Source of the DNA: Prevotella sp. UBA3837
GTDB lineage: Bacteria; Bacteroidota; Bacteroidia; Bacteroidales; Bacteroidaceae
Direction: 5' to 3'
Assembly (NCBI GenBank): GCA_002392835.1
Contig: DGHX01000163.1
Location: 1 to 31,627, forward strand
DNA: 31,627 nt
A program made the translations under genes and the position numbers. Under the pieces are notes generated by a model. The model saw only the letters and a program-made list of their open reading frames with translations, had not been told where the DNA came from and did not search any database. How positions within the stretch are numbered: position 1 is the first letter of the stretch; every line of letters begins with the position of its first letter. Below, piece by piece: positions 8,993 through 16,507 of the stretch.

Positions 8993-11128
8993 ATGAAGAA
9001 ATTATTTACTTTAGCTCTGGCCCTCCTGGGCTTCGCTGGTGTCAGCAACGCCGCTACGGTAGACGAGCTGGCAGTGCTCAAGCACAGCTATGTGCTCGTT
9101 GGCGACGATTGGACCAACAATGGAACCGAAAAGATTGCCAAGAATGCGCTTTTCGGCGACAACCATTTCTTTACCCCGACAGGTCACGACAAAGCTACGA
9201 ACAAAGGTAGCATTGACCTTTCTTCGGTAGACGAACTCGGTATCGTAACAGAAGAGATTGCAAAGAAGTATGGCGAGTATGGTTCTCACCTGAACTCACT
9301 TCGTCTGAAGACCTCTCAGGATGTTTTCGCTATCTCTGTAACCGCAAAATCAAAGGTTATCATTTTCTACGAGAACAACAAAGCATTACGCTATCCCATT
9401 TTCGCCAAGGATGCCAAGCTTGAGAACAAGCTGACCAGCGATGCCGACATCAAGGCTTCCGGCGAGATTGGTTCCAAAGGCTATGGTCGCATTGAATGGA
9501 CAGCTGAAGACGACGGCGTTGTCTATGTTGGTGCCGAGAACCAGATTTTCGTCAGCTATGTCATCGTCGAAGCCAACGAGGCTCCCGGCACTCCTCAGGT
9601 AAAACTGGGCGACCAGAAGTTCGAGGGTGGCCTGTGGTACCGCGAGGTGAGCTGCAAGGCCGTTGAGGCCGAGGGCTTCCCCACCATCGTCACCTACACC
9701 ACCGACGGCACTGCCCCCACTGCAGCCAGCCCCGTTTACACGGCTCCCATCAAGTGCTACAACAACATGACCGTGAAGTTCCAGGCCTTCATGGACCTCG
9801 GAACCGGTGCTGCCGATGAGGCTGCCATTCTGCCAGGGGCCGACAACGAAGTTCCCGTGAGCTTCGCCTTCGATGCTCCCACCATCAACGCCGACGGTGC
9901 CAACGTCACCATCAGCAGCCCCTATGCTGAGCAGAACGGCTCGAACTTCTACAAGATTGGCGATGCCGACGCAGTGAAGGGCGACAGCTTCTCCCTGACT
10001 GAGAGCGCCACCGTAAGCGCCTACACCGAGATTGCCAACGGCAGCTACGGAACCTTCCTTTCGAAGAACAGCTCGAAGGACGTCTATGTGCTCAACCCCA
10101 TCAAGAGCAAGAAGATTATCGCCGTCACCGCCGGCGAAGTGGTGCTCGACGAGGAGGCTACCGAGACCTCTACCACTGGTCCTGTCTACAAGGTTGAGAA
10201 CGGTGCCATCAGCGCCGACAAGATGGACTTCTTCGTGAAGAACCTCGAGTTCGCAGTGGTCACCAACGAAGACTATCAGGTTGACGGCGAGACCCGCTAC
10301 ATCAAGATGAACAACACCAACATCACCTTCATGGTGGCCGACGGCGACAGCGTGACGGTGAAGGTTGTCTGCTCGAAGAACTCGTGCAAGAACATCGACT
10401 CTGAAAGTGCTTCCGACCGCCAGTGCGTCATCAACGTGAGCGGCACCACCTACATGGTTCCCGGCACCGAGGTCGACGACAAGGGCAACACCCTGGGCCT
10501 GGCTCCCAACGAGGGCGGCAACGTCATCGAGTTCGGCCTCACCGGCGGCACCTACACCTTCCAGAAGTACTCGGGCACCGGCAACATCCTCATCAAGAGC
10601 ATCGAGATTACGCCTGCTACCGCTGAGTCTGAGACACTCGACCTCATCGACCGCTTCACCAGCTGCTGGAACGGCTCTGAGACCAACACCCACAATGACG
10701 ACGGCACCGTCACCTACAATGCCGTACAGTGGGGTGGCCTGGCCGCATGGATTGGCGGCGAGGACTGGAGCGAGTACGAGAAGATCGTCTTCGAGTTCGC
10801 AGAGCCCACCACCTTCGCTACGCAGATTTTCCTGCAGTATGCTGACGGCACCGAGACAAAGGCATGGATCAACGACGGTGCTGCCACCGCCGAGTGCACA
10901 CTCGAGGCTGGCAAGGTGGCCGTCAACCAGGCTGCCCTGCAGTGCGCCGAGGCCGGTACACTGACCATCACCAAGATTTATCTGGTGAAGGCTTCTGCCG
11001 GCATCAGCAACATGCAGGCCGTGGCTCCCGTGCGCAGCGGTGCCATCTACAACCTCGCCGGACAGAAGGTCGACGCCAACTATCGTGGCGTGGTCATCGT
11101 CAACGGCAAGAAGATGCTGCAGAAGTAA
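8993..11128 (+). CDS. Secreted multi-domain protein with chitobiase-C-like domain and C-terminal secretion tail
   Basis: Function is unknown; it is probably an exported carbohydrate-binding protein of the pectin locus. The 711-residue product has a classical signal peptide (about 1-20, ending VSNA) and no lipobox. Residues about 230-260 (YTTDGTAPTAASPVY) match the chitobiase/beta-hexosaminidase C-terminal-like module found in many secreted Bacteroidales proteins. Residues about 548-668 (WGGLAAWIGGEDWSEYEKI onward) look like a galactose-binding or CBM-like beta-sandwich. The last about 42 residues (IYNLAGQKVDANYRGVVIV, then NGKKMLQK) form the tail common on Prevotella exported proteins and close to that of the neighbouring pectate lyase. 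No lyase or hydrolase motif is seen. The first about 500 bases use more A/T-ending codons than the rest. It has its own promoter and terminator. Confidence 0.85.
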   Translation: MKKLFTLALALLGFAGVSNAATVDELAVLKHSYVLVGDDWTNNGTEKIAKNALFGDNHFFTPTGHDKATNKGSIDLSSVDELGIVTEEIAKKYGEYGSHLNSLRLKTSQDVFAISVTAKSKVIIFYENNKALRYPIFAKDAKLENKLTSDADIKASGEIGSKGYGRIEWTAEDDGVVYVGAENQIFVSYVIVEANEAPGTPQVKLGDQKFEGGLWYREVSCKAVEAEGFPTIVTYTTDGTAPTAASPVYTAPIKCYNNMTVKFQAFMDLGTGAADEAAILPGADNEVPVSFAFDAPTINADGANVTISSPYAEQNGSNFYKIGDADAVKGDSFSLTESATVSAYTEIANGSYGTFLSKNSSKDVYVLNPIKSKKIIAVTAGEVVLDEEATETSTTGPVYKVENGAISADKMDFFVKNLEFAVVTNEDYQVDGETRYIKMNNTNITFMVADGDSVTVKVVCSKNSCKNIDSESASDRQCVINVSGTTYMVPGTEVDDKGNTLGLAPNEGGNVIEFGLTGGTYTFQKYSGTGNILIKSIEITPATAESETLDLIDRFTSCWNGSETNTHNDDGTVTYNAVQWGGLAAWIGGEDWSEYEKIVFEFAEPTTFATQIFLQYADGTETKAWINDGAATAECTLEAGKVAVNQAALQCAEAGTLTITKIYLVKASAGISNMQAVAPVRSGAIYNLAGQKVDANYRGVVIVNGKKMLQK

Positions 11129-11164
11129 GCCAACAGGCTGACAACCAATATCACCCATGCAATG

Positions 11165-11203
11165 GGGCGGACACTGCACAAGGGCAGGCGTCCGCCCTTT
11201 TTT
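11165..11203 (+). terminator. Rho-independent terminator after the 8993 gene
   Basis: GGGCGGAC (11165-11172) pairs with GTCCGCCC (11190-11197) over a 17-base loop, followed by six T (11198-11203). It lies 36 bases after the stop codon and just before the pectate lyase promoter. Confidence 0.85.
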
Positions 11204-11213
11204 CTTGCAATTA

Positions 11214-11245
11214 TTTGGCTGTATCGGAAAATGTTCGTAACTTTG
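11214..11245 (+). promoter_or_regulatory. Bacteroidetes promoter of the pectate lyase gene
   Basis: TTTG at 11214-11217 and TAACTTTG at 11238-11245 are separated by 20 bases. This promoter decides the start codon: a longer in-frame reading from 11162 would run through both terminator and promoter, so the ATG at 11276 is used. Confidence 0.8.
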
Positions 11246-11275
11246 CAGCAGATTCTAACAACAAGCACAATACTT

Positions 11276-13339
11276 ATGAACACTCTTACTAAAACAATGG
11301 GTGCTGCTGCCATGCTCCTGTCGATGGCCAGCACCTCAGCAGCCCAGCAGGCTGAGCTGACACCCGCCTTCCCCGGTGCCGAGGGCTTCGGTCGCTACGT
11401 CAGCGGCGGCCGCGGCGGCAAGGTGCTGCACGTGAAGAACCTGAAGGACAGCGGCTACCAGTCGCTGCGCTGGTGCCTGCAACAGACGGGGGCGAAGACC
11501 ATCGTCTTCGACGTCTCGGGCACCATCCACCTCGAGTCGGCACTCAGCATCCCCTCGAACACCACCATCGCTGGGCAGACGGCCCCCGGCGACGGCATCT
11601 GCGTGGCCGACTACCCCGTGAACATCAACGGCAACAACGTCATCGTGCGCTACATGCGCTTCCGACTGGGCAACAAGAACGTGCTCAAGGACGGCGCCGA
11701 CGGCTGGGACGGCTTCGGCGGCTTCGACAAGATGGACTGGATGATAGACCACTGCTCCGTCTCGTGGAGCATCGACGAGTGTCTCTCCGTCTTAGGCAAC
11801 AAGAACACCACCGTGCAGTGGTGCCTGGTGGCCCAAAGCCTGGTGAACAGCGGACACTCGAAGGGAGCCCACGGCTACGGCGGCAACTGGGGCGGCAGCG
11901 GAGCCTCCTTCCACCACAACCTTATAGCGCACCACACCAGCCGCACGCCGCGACTGGGCCCGCGCCCCACCACACAGCTCGACGAGCGCATGGACATGCG
12001 CAACAACGTCATCTACAACTTCGGCGGAAACGGCTGCTACGGAGGCGAGGGCATGACGGTGAACATCGTGAACAACTACTACAAGCCTGGCCCAGGCACG
12101 CCCACCGACAGCAAGGGCAAGCGCATTGCCGGCATCGGCATTCGCACCAAGAGCTACATAGCCACCTACCCTGCCTATGCACCAGCCCTGCACCTGTGGG
12201 GTAAGTACTACGTGACGGGCAACGTCAACTCGAAGTACAGCGACGTGACCAACAACAACTGGACCATCGGCATCATCAACCAGGTGAACGCCAACGACTG
12301 CGACGGCACCTGGACGCAGGCCACGCGCGACAGCATCCGGCTCACGGAGCCCATGCCCTTCATCTGCACCACCACCCACTCGGCCGCGGTGGCCTACGAG
12401 CGCGTGCTCAGCTACGCCGGCTGCTCGAAGAGCCGCGACAGCTTCGATGCCGAAATGGTGAGCGACGCGCGCCAGGGCCGGGCCTCACACACTGGCAAGG
12501 GCCTCAGCAGCGGCTTCATCAACAGCCAGGACGACAACAAGCCCGCCGGTGCCGCCAGCACCTGGAGCGCCTGGCCCACGCTGAACAGCACCGAGGCCCC
12601 CACCGATACCGACGGCGACGGCATGCCCGACGAGTGGGAGACAGCCCACGGCCTGGACCCAAAGAGCGCCAAGGACGGCAACAAGCTGAACGACGAGGGC
12701 TACACCATGGTGGAGGTTTACCTGAACGAGCTGGTGGCCGACATCACCGCCGCGCAGAACGAGGGCGGTGAGCAGCAGGGACGCGTCATACACTACGGCG
12801 AGGCACAGTACAGCGACTACGACATCAGCGGACAGACGTCGAATGGCGACTGGACCTTCAGCGGCGGATTCAAGATGAACCAGACGGGCTCCCCCGCCAC
12901 CGGCAGCTATGCCACCATCAAATATTCGGCCAACAAGCAGTACAAGCTGACGCTGCCGGCAGGGCTGCAGTTCAGCGGCGTCACCGTCTATGGCTATGCC
13001 AATGCCGACGGCGGCAGCAGCTACCTCAGCGAGCTGAACGGAGCAGCTTACGGGGCGGACGCATACCCCTTTCCGGCCCGCGACGCACAGCCCAGCACCG
13101 TCACCTACGACATCGCTTTTGAACAGCCCGTCAGCGACACCTTCTCCTTCACCTGCAAGGGCAGCCAGACCTGTCTGCTGCTGACGCTCCACGTGGCTCA
13201 GACCAGCGGCATCAACAACATGCTGTGGCACCAGGCCACACACAGCCAGGGCATCTACACCCTCGGCGGACAGCGCGTTGCCGCCCCCACCCGTAGCGGG
13301 CTGTACATCATCGACGGCCGCAAGGTGCTGGTTAAATGA
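11276..13339 (+). CDS. Secreted pectate lyase, polysaccharide lyase family 1
   Basis: It should cleave polygalacturonan by beta-elimination in a calcium-dependent reaction outside the cytoplasm. The 687-residue product has a signal peptide (about 1-23) and opens with the lyase start FPGAEGFGRYVSGGRGG. Beta-helix segments follow, with IDHCSVSWSIDE (from about residue 156) as the PL1 vWIDH motif and SRTPRLGPR (about 221-229) as the probable RxPxxR catalytic arginine region. A thrombospondin type 3-like calcium loop (DTDGDGMPDEWE) lies near 444-455, then a beta-sandwich of unknown type (about 490-655). The C-terminal tail (IYTLGGQRVAAPTRSGLYII, then DGRKVLVK) is the same type as in the preceding gene. 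Family is confident; subfamily and exact substrate are not determined. Confidence 0.92.
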   Translation: MNTLTKTMGAAAMLLSMASTSAAQQAELTPAFPGAEGFGRYVSGGRGGKVLHVKNLKDSGYQSLRWCLQQTGAKTIVFDVSGTIHLESALSIPSNTTIAGQTAPGDGICVADYPVNINGNNVIVRYMRFRLGNKNVLKDGADGWDGFGGFDKMDWMIDHCSVSWSIDECLSVLGNKNTTVQWCLVAQSLVNSGHSKGAHGYGGNWGGSGASFHHNLIAHHTSRTPRLGPRPTTQLDERMDMRNNVIYNFGGNGCYGGEGMTVNIVNNYYKPGPGTPTDSKGKRIAGIGIRTKSYIATYPAYAPALHLWGKYYVTGNVNSKYSDVTNNNWTIGIINQVNANDCDGTWTQATRDSIRLTEPMPFICTTTHSAAVAYERVLSYAGCSKSRDSFDAEMVSDARQGRASHTGKGLSSGFINSQDDNKPAGAASTWSAWPTLNSTEAPTDTDGDGMPDEWETAHGLDPKSAKDGNKLNDEGYTMVEVYLNELVADITAAQNEGGEQQGRVIHYGEAQYSDYDISGQTSNGDWTFSGGFKMNQTGSPATGSYATIKYSANKQYKLTLPAGLQFSGVTVYGYANADGGSSYLSELNGAAYGADAYPFPARDAQPSTVTYDIAFEQPVSDTFSFTCKGSQTCLLLTLHVAQTSGINNMLWHQATHSQGIYTLGGQRVAAPTRSGLYIIDGRKVLVK

Positions 13340-13354
13340 AAAGTGAAAAATGAG

Positions 13355-13400
13355 AAATGAAAAATGAAGTGCCGCTGGTATGGCACTTCATTTTTCATTT
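13355..13400. terminator. Bidirectional terminator between pectate lyase and rarA
   Basis: Two 19-base arms (13355-13373 and 13382-13400) pair perfectly around an 8-base loop. The outer part is AT-rich on both sides, giving U-rich RNA in either direction. The genes converge here, and the rarA stop codon (13395-13397) lies inside the right arm. The left arm is continuous with an AAGTGAAAAATGAGAAATG-like repeat tract (13340-13366). Confidence 0.8.
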
Positions 13401-14696
13401 ATATCTCTCTCCCCAGTAGTTCACCATCCGCTCGTAGAGCTTCTGCTCTGCCGGCGAGTGCTGTGCATGCCAGAACCGCTGCTGAACGAGGTCGTCGGGC
13501 AGGTACTGCTGCTGGGTAAAGTGGCCGGCATAGTCGTGCGGATACTTGTAGCCGTCGCTGTAGCCCAGTTGCTTCATCAACGTCGTGGGGGCGTTGCGCA
13601 GGTGCAGTGGCACAGGCAGGTTGCCCGTCTGCCTGACGGTGCTGAGTGCCTCGTCAATGCCCAGATAGGCACTGTTGCTCTTCGGCGAGGTGGCTAAGTA
13701 GACGCAGGCCTCGGCCAGGGCGATACGTGCCTCGGGCCAGCCAATCTTCATCACCGTGTCGAAGGCGGCGTTAGCCAGCAGCAGGGCGTTGGGGTTGGCC
13801 AGGCCGATGTCCTCGCTGGCCGAGATGACCATGCGGCGGGCTATGAACTGCGGGTCCTCGCCACCCTCTATCATGCGTGCCATCCAGTAGAGGGCGGCGT
13901 CGGGGTCGCTGCCGCGGATGCTCTTGATGAAGGCCGATATGATGTCGTAGTGCATCTCGCCGTCCTTGTCGTAGGCCAGCGGGTTCTGCTGCAGGATGGT
14001 CTCTACCAGGGCGTCGGTGATGACGATAGAGGGGGTAGATGTGGTAGATGAAGTAGATGAGGTAGATGCGGCAGATGAAGTGACCAACTCGAGGATGTTC
14101 AGCAGTTTGCGGGCGTCGCCGCCGCTGTAGCGCAGCAGGGCACCGGTCTCCTGTAGCGTGATGTCCATCTTCTGCAGTTCCACGTCGGTAGTCAGCGCCC
14201 GGTGCAGCAGCTGCAGCAGGTCGTCCTTCTCAAGCGACTTCAGCACATAGAGCTGGCAACGCGAGAGCAGCGGCCTGATGACCTCGAACGACGGGTTCTC
14301 GGTAGTGGCACCGATGAGCGTGACAATGCCACGCTCCACGGCTCCTAAGAGCGAGTCTTGCTGCGACTTCGAGAAGCGATGAATCTCATCTATAAATAAT
14401 ATGGGCGACGCCTCATTGAAGAAACGCCCCTTCTGGGCCTTCTCTATCACGTCGCGCACGTCCTTCACACCGCTGGTCACGGCGCTCAGGGTGTAGAAGG
14501 GAGTCTCCAGCTTGTGGGCAATGATCTGAGCCAGCGTGGTCTTCCCCACCCCCGGCGGTCCCCAGAGGATGAACGACGAAATGCGCCCCGACTCTATCAT
14601 GCGCCGGAGCACGGCCCCCTCGCCCACCAGGTGTTTCTGACCTATATAGTCGTCCAGGGTGCGGGGGCGCAGTCTTTCTGCTAATGGTTGTGACAT
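13395..14696 (-). CDS. rarA: Replication-associated recombination protein A (RarA/MgsA), AAA+ ATPase
   Basis: RarA acts at stalled replication forks; it is a clamp-loader-like AAA+ ATPase related to WRNIP1/Mgs1. The 433-residue product has the start LAERLRPRTLDDYIGQKHL, Walker A GPPGVGKT (46-53), Walker B FIDEIHRF with D103 and E104, sensor 1 GATTENPSFE and a C-terminal tetramerisation region (IKSIRGSDPDAALYWMARMI). Length is normal. A Ser/Thr/Ala linker at about 206-222 is encoded by five tandem 9-base units, the only odd part. The ATG at 14696 is preferred over an in-frame TTG at 14711, which overlaps the -7 promoter element. It is divergent from the acidic-tail gene and convergent with the pectate lyase. 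Confidence 0.96.
   Translation of the reverse strand: MSQPLAERLRPRTLDDYIGQKHLVGEGAVLRRMIESGRISSFILWGPPGVGKTTLAQIIAHKLETPFYTLSAVTSGVKDVRDVIEKAQKGRFFNEASPILFIDEIHRFSKSQQDSLLGAVERGIVTLIGATTENPSFEVIRPLLSRCQLYVLKSLEKDDLLQLLHRALTTDVELQKMDITLQETGALLRYSGGDARKLLNILELVTSSAASTSSTSSTTSTPSIVITDALVETILQQNPLAYDKDGEMHYDIISAFIKSIRGSDPDAALYWMARMIEGGEDPQFIARRMVISASEDIGLANPNALLLANAAFDTVMKIGWPEARIALAEACVYLATSPKSNSAYLGIDEALSTVRQTGNLPVPLHLRNAPTTLMKQLGYSDGYKYPHDYAGHFTQQQYLPDDLVQQRFWHAQHSPAEQKLYERMVNYWGERYK
14035..14079 (-). repeat. Five-unit 9-bp tandem repeat in rarA
   Basis: On the + strand the units are gtagatgtg, gtagatgaa, gtagatgag, gtagatgcg and gcagatgaa, all sharing GnAGATG. They are in frame with rarA and encode part of a Ser/Thr/Ala-rich linker, so loss or gain of a unit would keep the reading frame. 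Confidence 0.85.
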
Positions 14697-14708
14697 AGTT
14701 TCTGCACG

Positions 14709-14739
14709 CAAAGGTACTACTTTTTATGCCACTGACAAA
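14709..14739 (-). promoter_or_regulatory. Promoter of rarA with near-leaderless transcript
   Basis: On the minus strand TTTG (14739-14736) and TACCTTTG (14716-14709) are 19 bases apart. The -7 element ends only 12 bases before the ATG at 14696, so the 5' leader should be about 10 bases or less. Confidence 0.75.
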
Positions 14740-14757
14740 AAAATAATTGCTAAAAAA

Positions 14758-14789
14758 CTTGTAAATAAGAAATAAAGTGCTTATTTTTG
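14758..14789 (+). promoter_or_regulatory. Promoter of the acidic-tail protein gene
   Basis: CTTG at 14758-14761 and TATTTTTG at 14782-14789 are 20 bases apart; the -33 box is one base off consensus. It is divergent from the rarA promoter, with the two -33 boxes only about 20 bases apart. Confidence 0.65.
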
Positions 14790-14819
14790 CATCACGAACA
14801 AGAATGATTATACTAATTT

Positions 14820-15626
14820 ATGGAGCAAAACACTGAAAAGAAAGCACTTACGCTGAAGACGCTGACGAAGAGCAGCGTGTGGGACATACAGGAGAACGAC
14901 ATCTTCCGCCTGTGTGAGGGTGCCGAGAAGGATGCCGAGGTGAAGGACAACCTTCGCCACTACACCGACATCATCCGCTCGGCCTTCATGATTGAGGAGA
15001 TTGACGGCGACTCGAAGCTCATGAAGCAGAAATACGAGAAGCAGGGCTACCAGGTGGGCACTGTGAAGCTCGATGAGGGGCAGAAGGTGACGTGGGCCGT
15101 GAAGAAGCGTCCCATCACGCGTGTCACCGACCTCACCTACGAGAATGTGCGCCACATCACTGCCGCAAAGCTCGTCGAGGTCATCGACCGCAACTTCGGC
15201 GGCGGATGGGACTCGCTCTCGCAGAGCATCAAGGACATCATCGAGAGTGGCTTCGACATCTCAACCACCACGCTGCCCAAGGACCGTCTGCACAAGAAGG
15301 GCGGACTCTATGAGAAGAAGGTGGCCGACGGCTACGACGTGCTCGAAGTGCCGAAGGGCACCTGGGTGGAGGCCATCTTTGCCAAGGCGAAGCCCGAGGC
15401 CGAGAAGCCGCGCATGAAGTTCAACAGCTATGGCGACGACGAAGAGAACGAGGACGAGGAAGTGGAGATTGAGGACAACTACAACAAGCCCGACGAGGAC
15501 GACATCGAGATTGAGGAGCCCGGTGATGACGACATCACCGAGGACAACTACTCTACGATGATGGACCTGGGCAGCGCCGACCCCGACGAGGAAGCCGAAG
15601 GGCTGACCGACTACGTGGACGAGTGA
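14820..15626 (+). CDS. Uncharacterised protein with extremely acidic C-terminal tail
   Basis: I do not recognise a named family. The 268-residue product has no signal peptide or membrane segment, so it should be cytoplasmic. Residues 1 to about 200 form a mixed alpha/beta, Lys-rich region that looks folded (EGAEKDAEVKDNLRHYTDII; VTDLTYENVRHITAAKLVEV; GGGWDSLSQSIKDIIESGFD). The last 64 residues are half Asp/Glu (32 of 64) with the tetrapeptide EDNY occurring twice, typical of a disordered polyanionic tail. It is a single-gene unit with its own promoter and a strong terminator, which suggests a stand-alone housekeeping role. A tail of this kind could contact basic proteins or compete with nucleic acid, but that is speculation. 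Confidence 0.85.
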   Translation: MEQNTEKKALTLKTLTKSSVWDIQENDIFRLCEGAEKDAEVKDNLRHYTDIIRSAFMIEEIDGDSKLMKQKYEKQGYQVGTVKLDEGQKVTWAVKKRPITRVTDLTYENVRHITAAKLVEVIDRNFGGGWDSLSQSIKDIIESGFDISTTTLPKDRLHKKGGLYEKKVADGYDVLEVPKGTWVEAIFAKAKPEAEKPRMKFNSYGDDEENEDEEVEIEDNYNKPDEDDIEIEEPGDDDITEDNYSTMMDLGSADPDEEAEGLTDYVDE

Positions 15627-15675
15627 TTCCGGGGGAAAAAGGAAAGAGGAAAGAATAAAATAAACATACTAAAAC

Positions 15676-15712
15676 AGGGAACCTATTCTCACGAACTGGT
15701 TCCCTTTTTTTT
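15676..15712 (+). terminator. Rho-independent terminator after the acidic-tail gene
   Basis: GGGAACC (15677-15683) pairs with GGTTCCC (15698-15704), with a further A-T pair at the base, over a 14-base loop, followed by eight T (15705-15712). It lies about 50 bases after the stop codon. Confidence 0.9.
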
Positions 15713-15755
15713 AAAAAACTTTGGAAAATGATAAATATAGATTAAATTGATGCTG

Positions 15756-15786
15756 CAAAGTTACGCATTTTTTTTGAATGACACAA
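15756..15786 (-). promoter_or_regulatory. Orphan Bacteroidetes promoter pointing left
   Basis: On the minus strand TTG (15786-15784) and TAACTTTG (15763-15756) are 20 bases apart, within the context CGTAACTTTGCA seen at other promoters in this window. No minus-strand gene lies downstream; a transcript would run toward the terminator hairpin and the 3' end of the acidic-tail gene. A small or antisense RNA is possible. Confidence 0.5.
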
Positions 15787-15825
15787 GCTTTTCCCACACT
15801 TTTTTGTTAAATGAGTTAAAATGGG

Positions 15826-16407
15826 CTACATTTGTGCCAATTCAGAATACAGCCGCTGCACGGGCAACCCCATCACATTGAAATAGCTGCCGTTGATGCC
15901 TGTCACGCCAATGTAGCCTATCCACTCTTGTATGCCGTAGGCTCCCGCCTTGTCGAAAGGCCGGTAACGGTCTATGTAGTAGCTGATTTCCTCGTCGCTG
16001 AGGGCCTTGAAAGTGACATCGGTCTCCACGGCGAAGCAACGCTGCCGCTGTGCCGTCATCAGGCATACGCCGGTGACCACCTGGTGGGTGCGCCCGCTCA
16101 GCAGGTGCAGCATGCGGTGTGCATCGGCGGCATCGGCGGGCTTGCCCAGCACCTCGCCGCCGCACACCACGATGGTATCGGCGGTGATGATCAGCTCGTC
16201 GGCACCCATCTGCTGCCGGTAGGCGTCGGCCTTCTCGCGGGCTATATATTCGGCTATCTGCGTGGCGCTCAGCCCATCGGGATAGCCTTCAGCTATGTCG
16301 GGCAGCACGCGCACCTCGAAGTCGATGCCCAGTCCGGCCAGCAGTTCGCGACGGCGCGGCGAGTTGCTGGCCAATACAACACGATAGTTCTTTATATTCT
16401 CAAACAT
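15826..16407 (-). CDS. maf: Maf-like nucleoside triphosphate pyrophosphatase
   Basis: Maf proteins hydrolyse non-canonical or modified nucleoside triphosphates (dTTP/UTP type in the YhdE branch) to monophosphate and pyrophosphate, and were first linked to septum inhibition. The 193-residue product shows the family motif ASNSPRRRELL (13-23) and the catalytic-base region TADTIVV with Asp77, followed by GEVLGKP. It ends in the usual GSYFNVMGLPV region. The ATG at 16407 is used; an upstream in-frame TTG at 16428 adds seven atypical residues. It lies 100 bases after kdsC on the same strand and is probably in the same transcript. The maf and kdsC neighbourhood is familiar in Bacteroidales. Confidence 0.94.
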   Translation of the reverse strand: MFENIKNYRVVLASNSPRRRELLAGLGIDFEVRVLPDIAEGYPDGLSATQIAEYIAREKADAYRQQMGADELIITADTIVVCGGEVLGKPADAADAHRMLHLLSGRTHQVVTGVCLMTAQRQRCFAVETDVTFKALSDEEISYYIDRYRPFDKAGAYGIQEWIGYIGVTGINGSYFNVMGLPVQRLYSELAQM

Positions 16408-16507
16408 TATTCTATAAGTTAAATGCAATCTAATGTCCCTGTCACTCTCCCTTCATTCCCCTCTCACTCCTCTTCACTCCAAACATGCGGAACCTGAATC
16501 TTAACAG
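16408..16507 (-). other. Intergenic spacer between kdsC and maf
   Basis: This 100-base spacer within the minus-strand gene run has a C/T-rich tract on the + strand (16436-16483) made of CACTC and CCCT-like units. No promoter or terminator of convincing quality was seen, so readthrough from kdsC into maf is likely. Confidence 0.4.

Noticed and set aside
9386..11179. Minus-strand reading frame opposite the 8993 gene
   Set aside because: Runs over the terminator region and lacks family features; the + strand frame has a signal peptide and known modules.
14035..14079. Tandem repeat as a CRISPR array
   Set aside because: Units are 9 bases with no spacers and are in frame within rarA.
15832..16422. 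Plus-strand reading frame opposite maf
   Set aside because: Maf has all catalytic motifs on the minus strand; the plus-strand frame has no recognisable domain.
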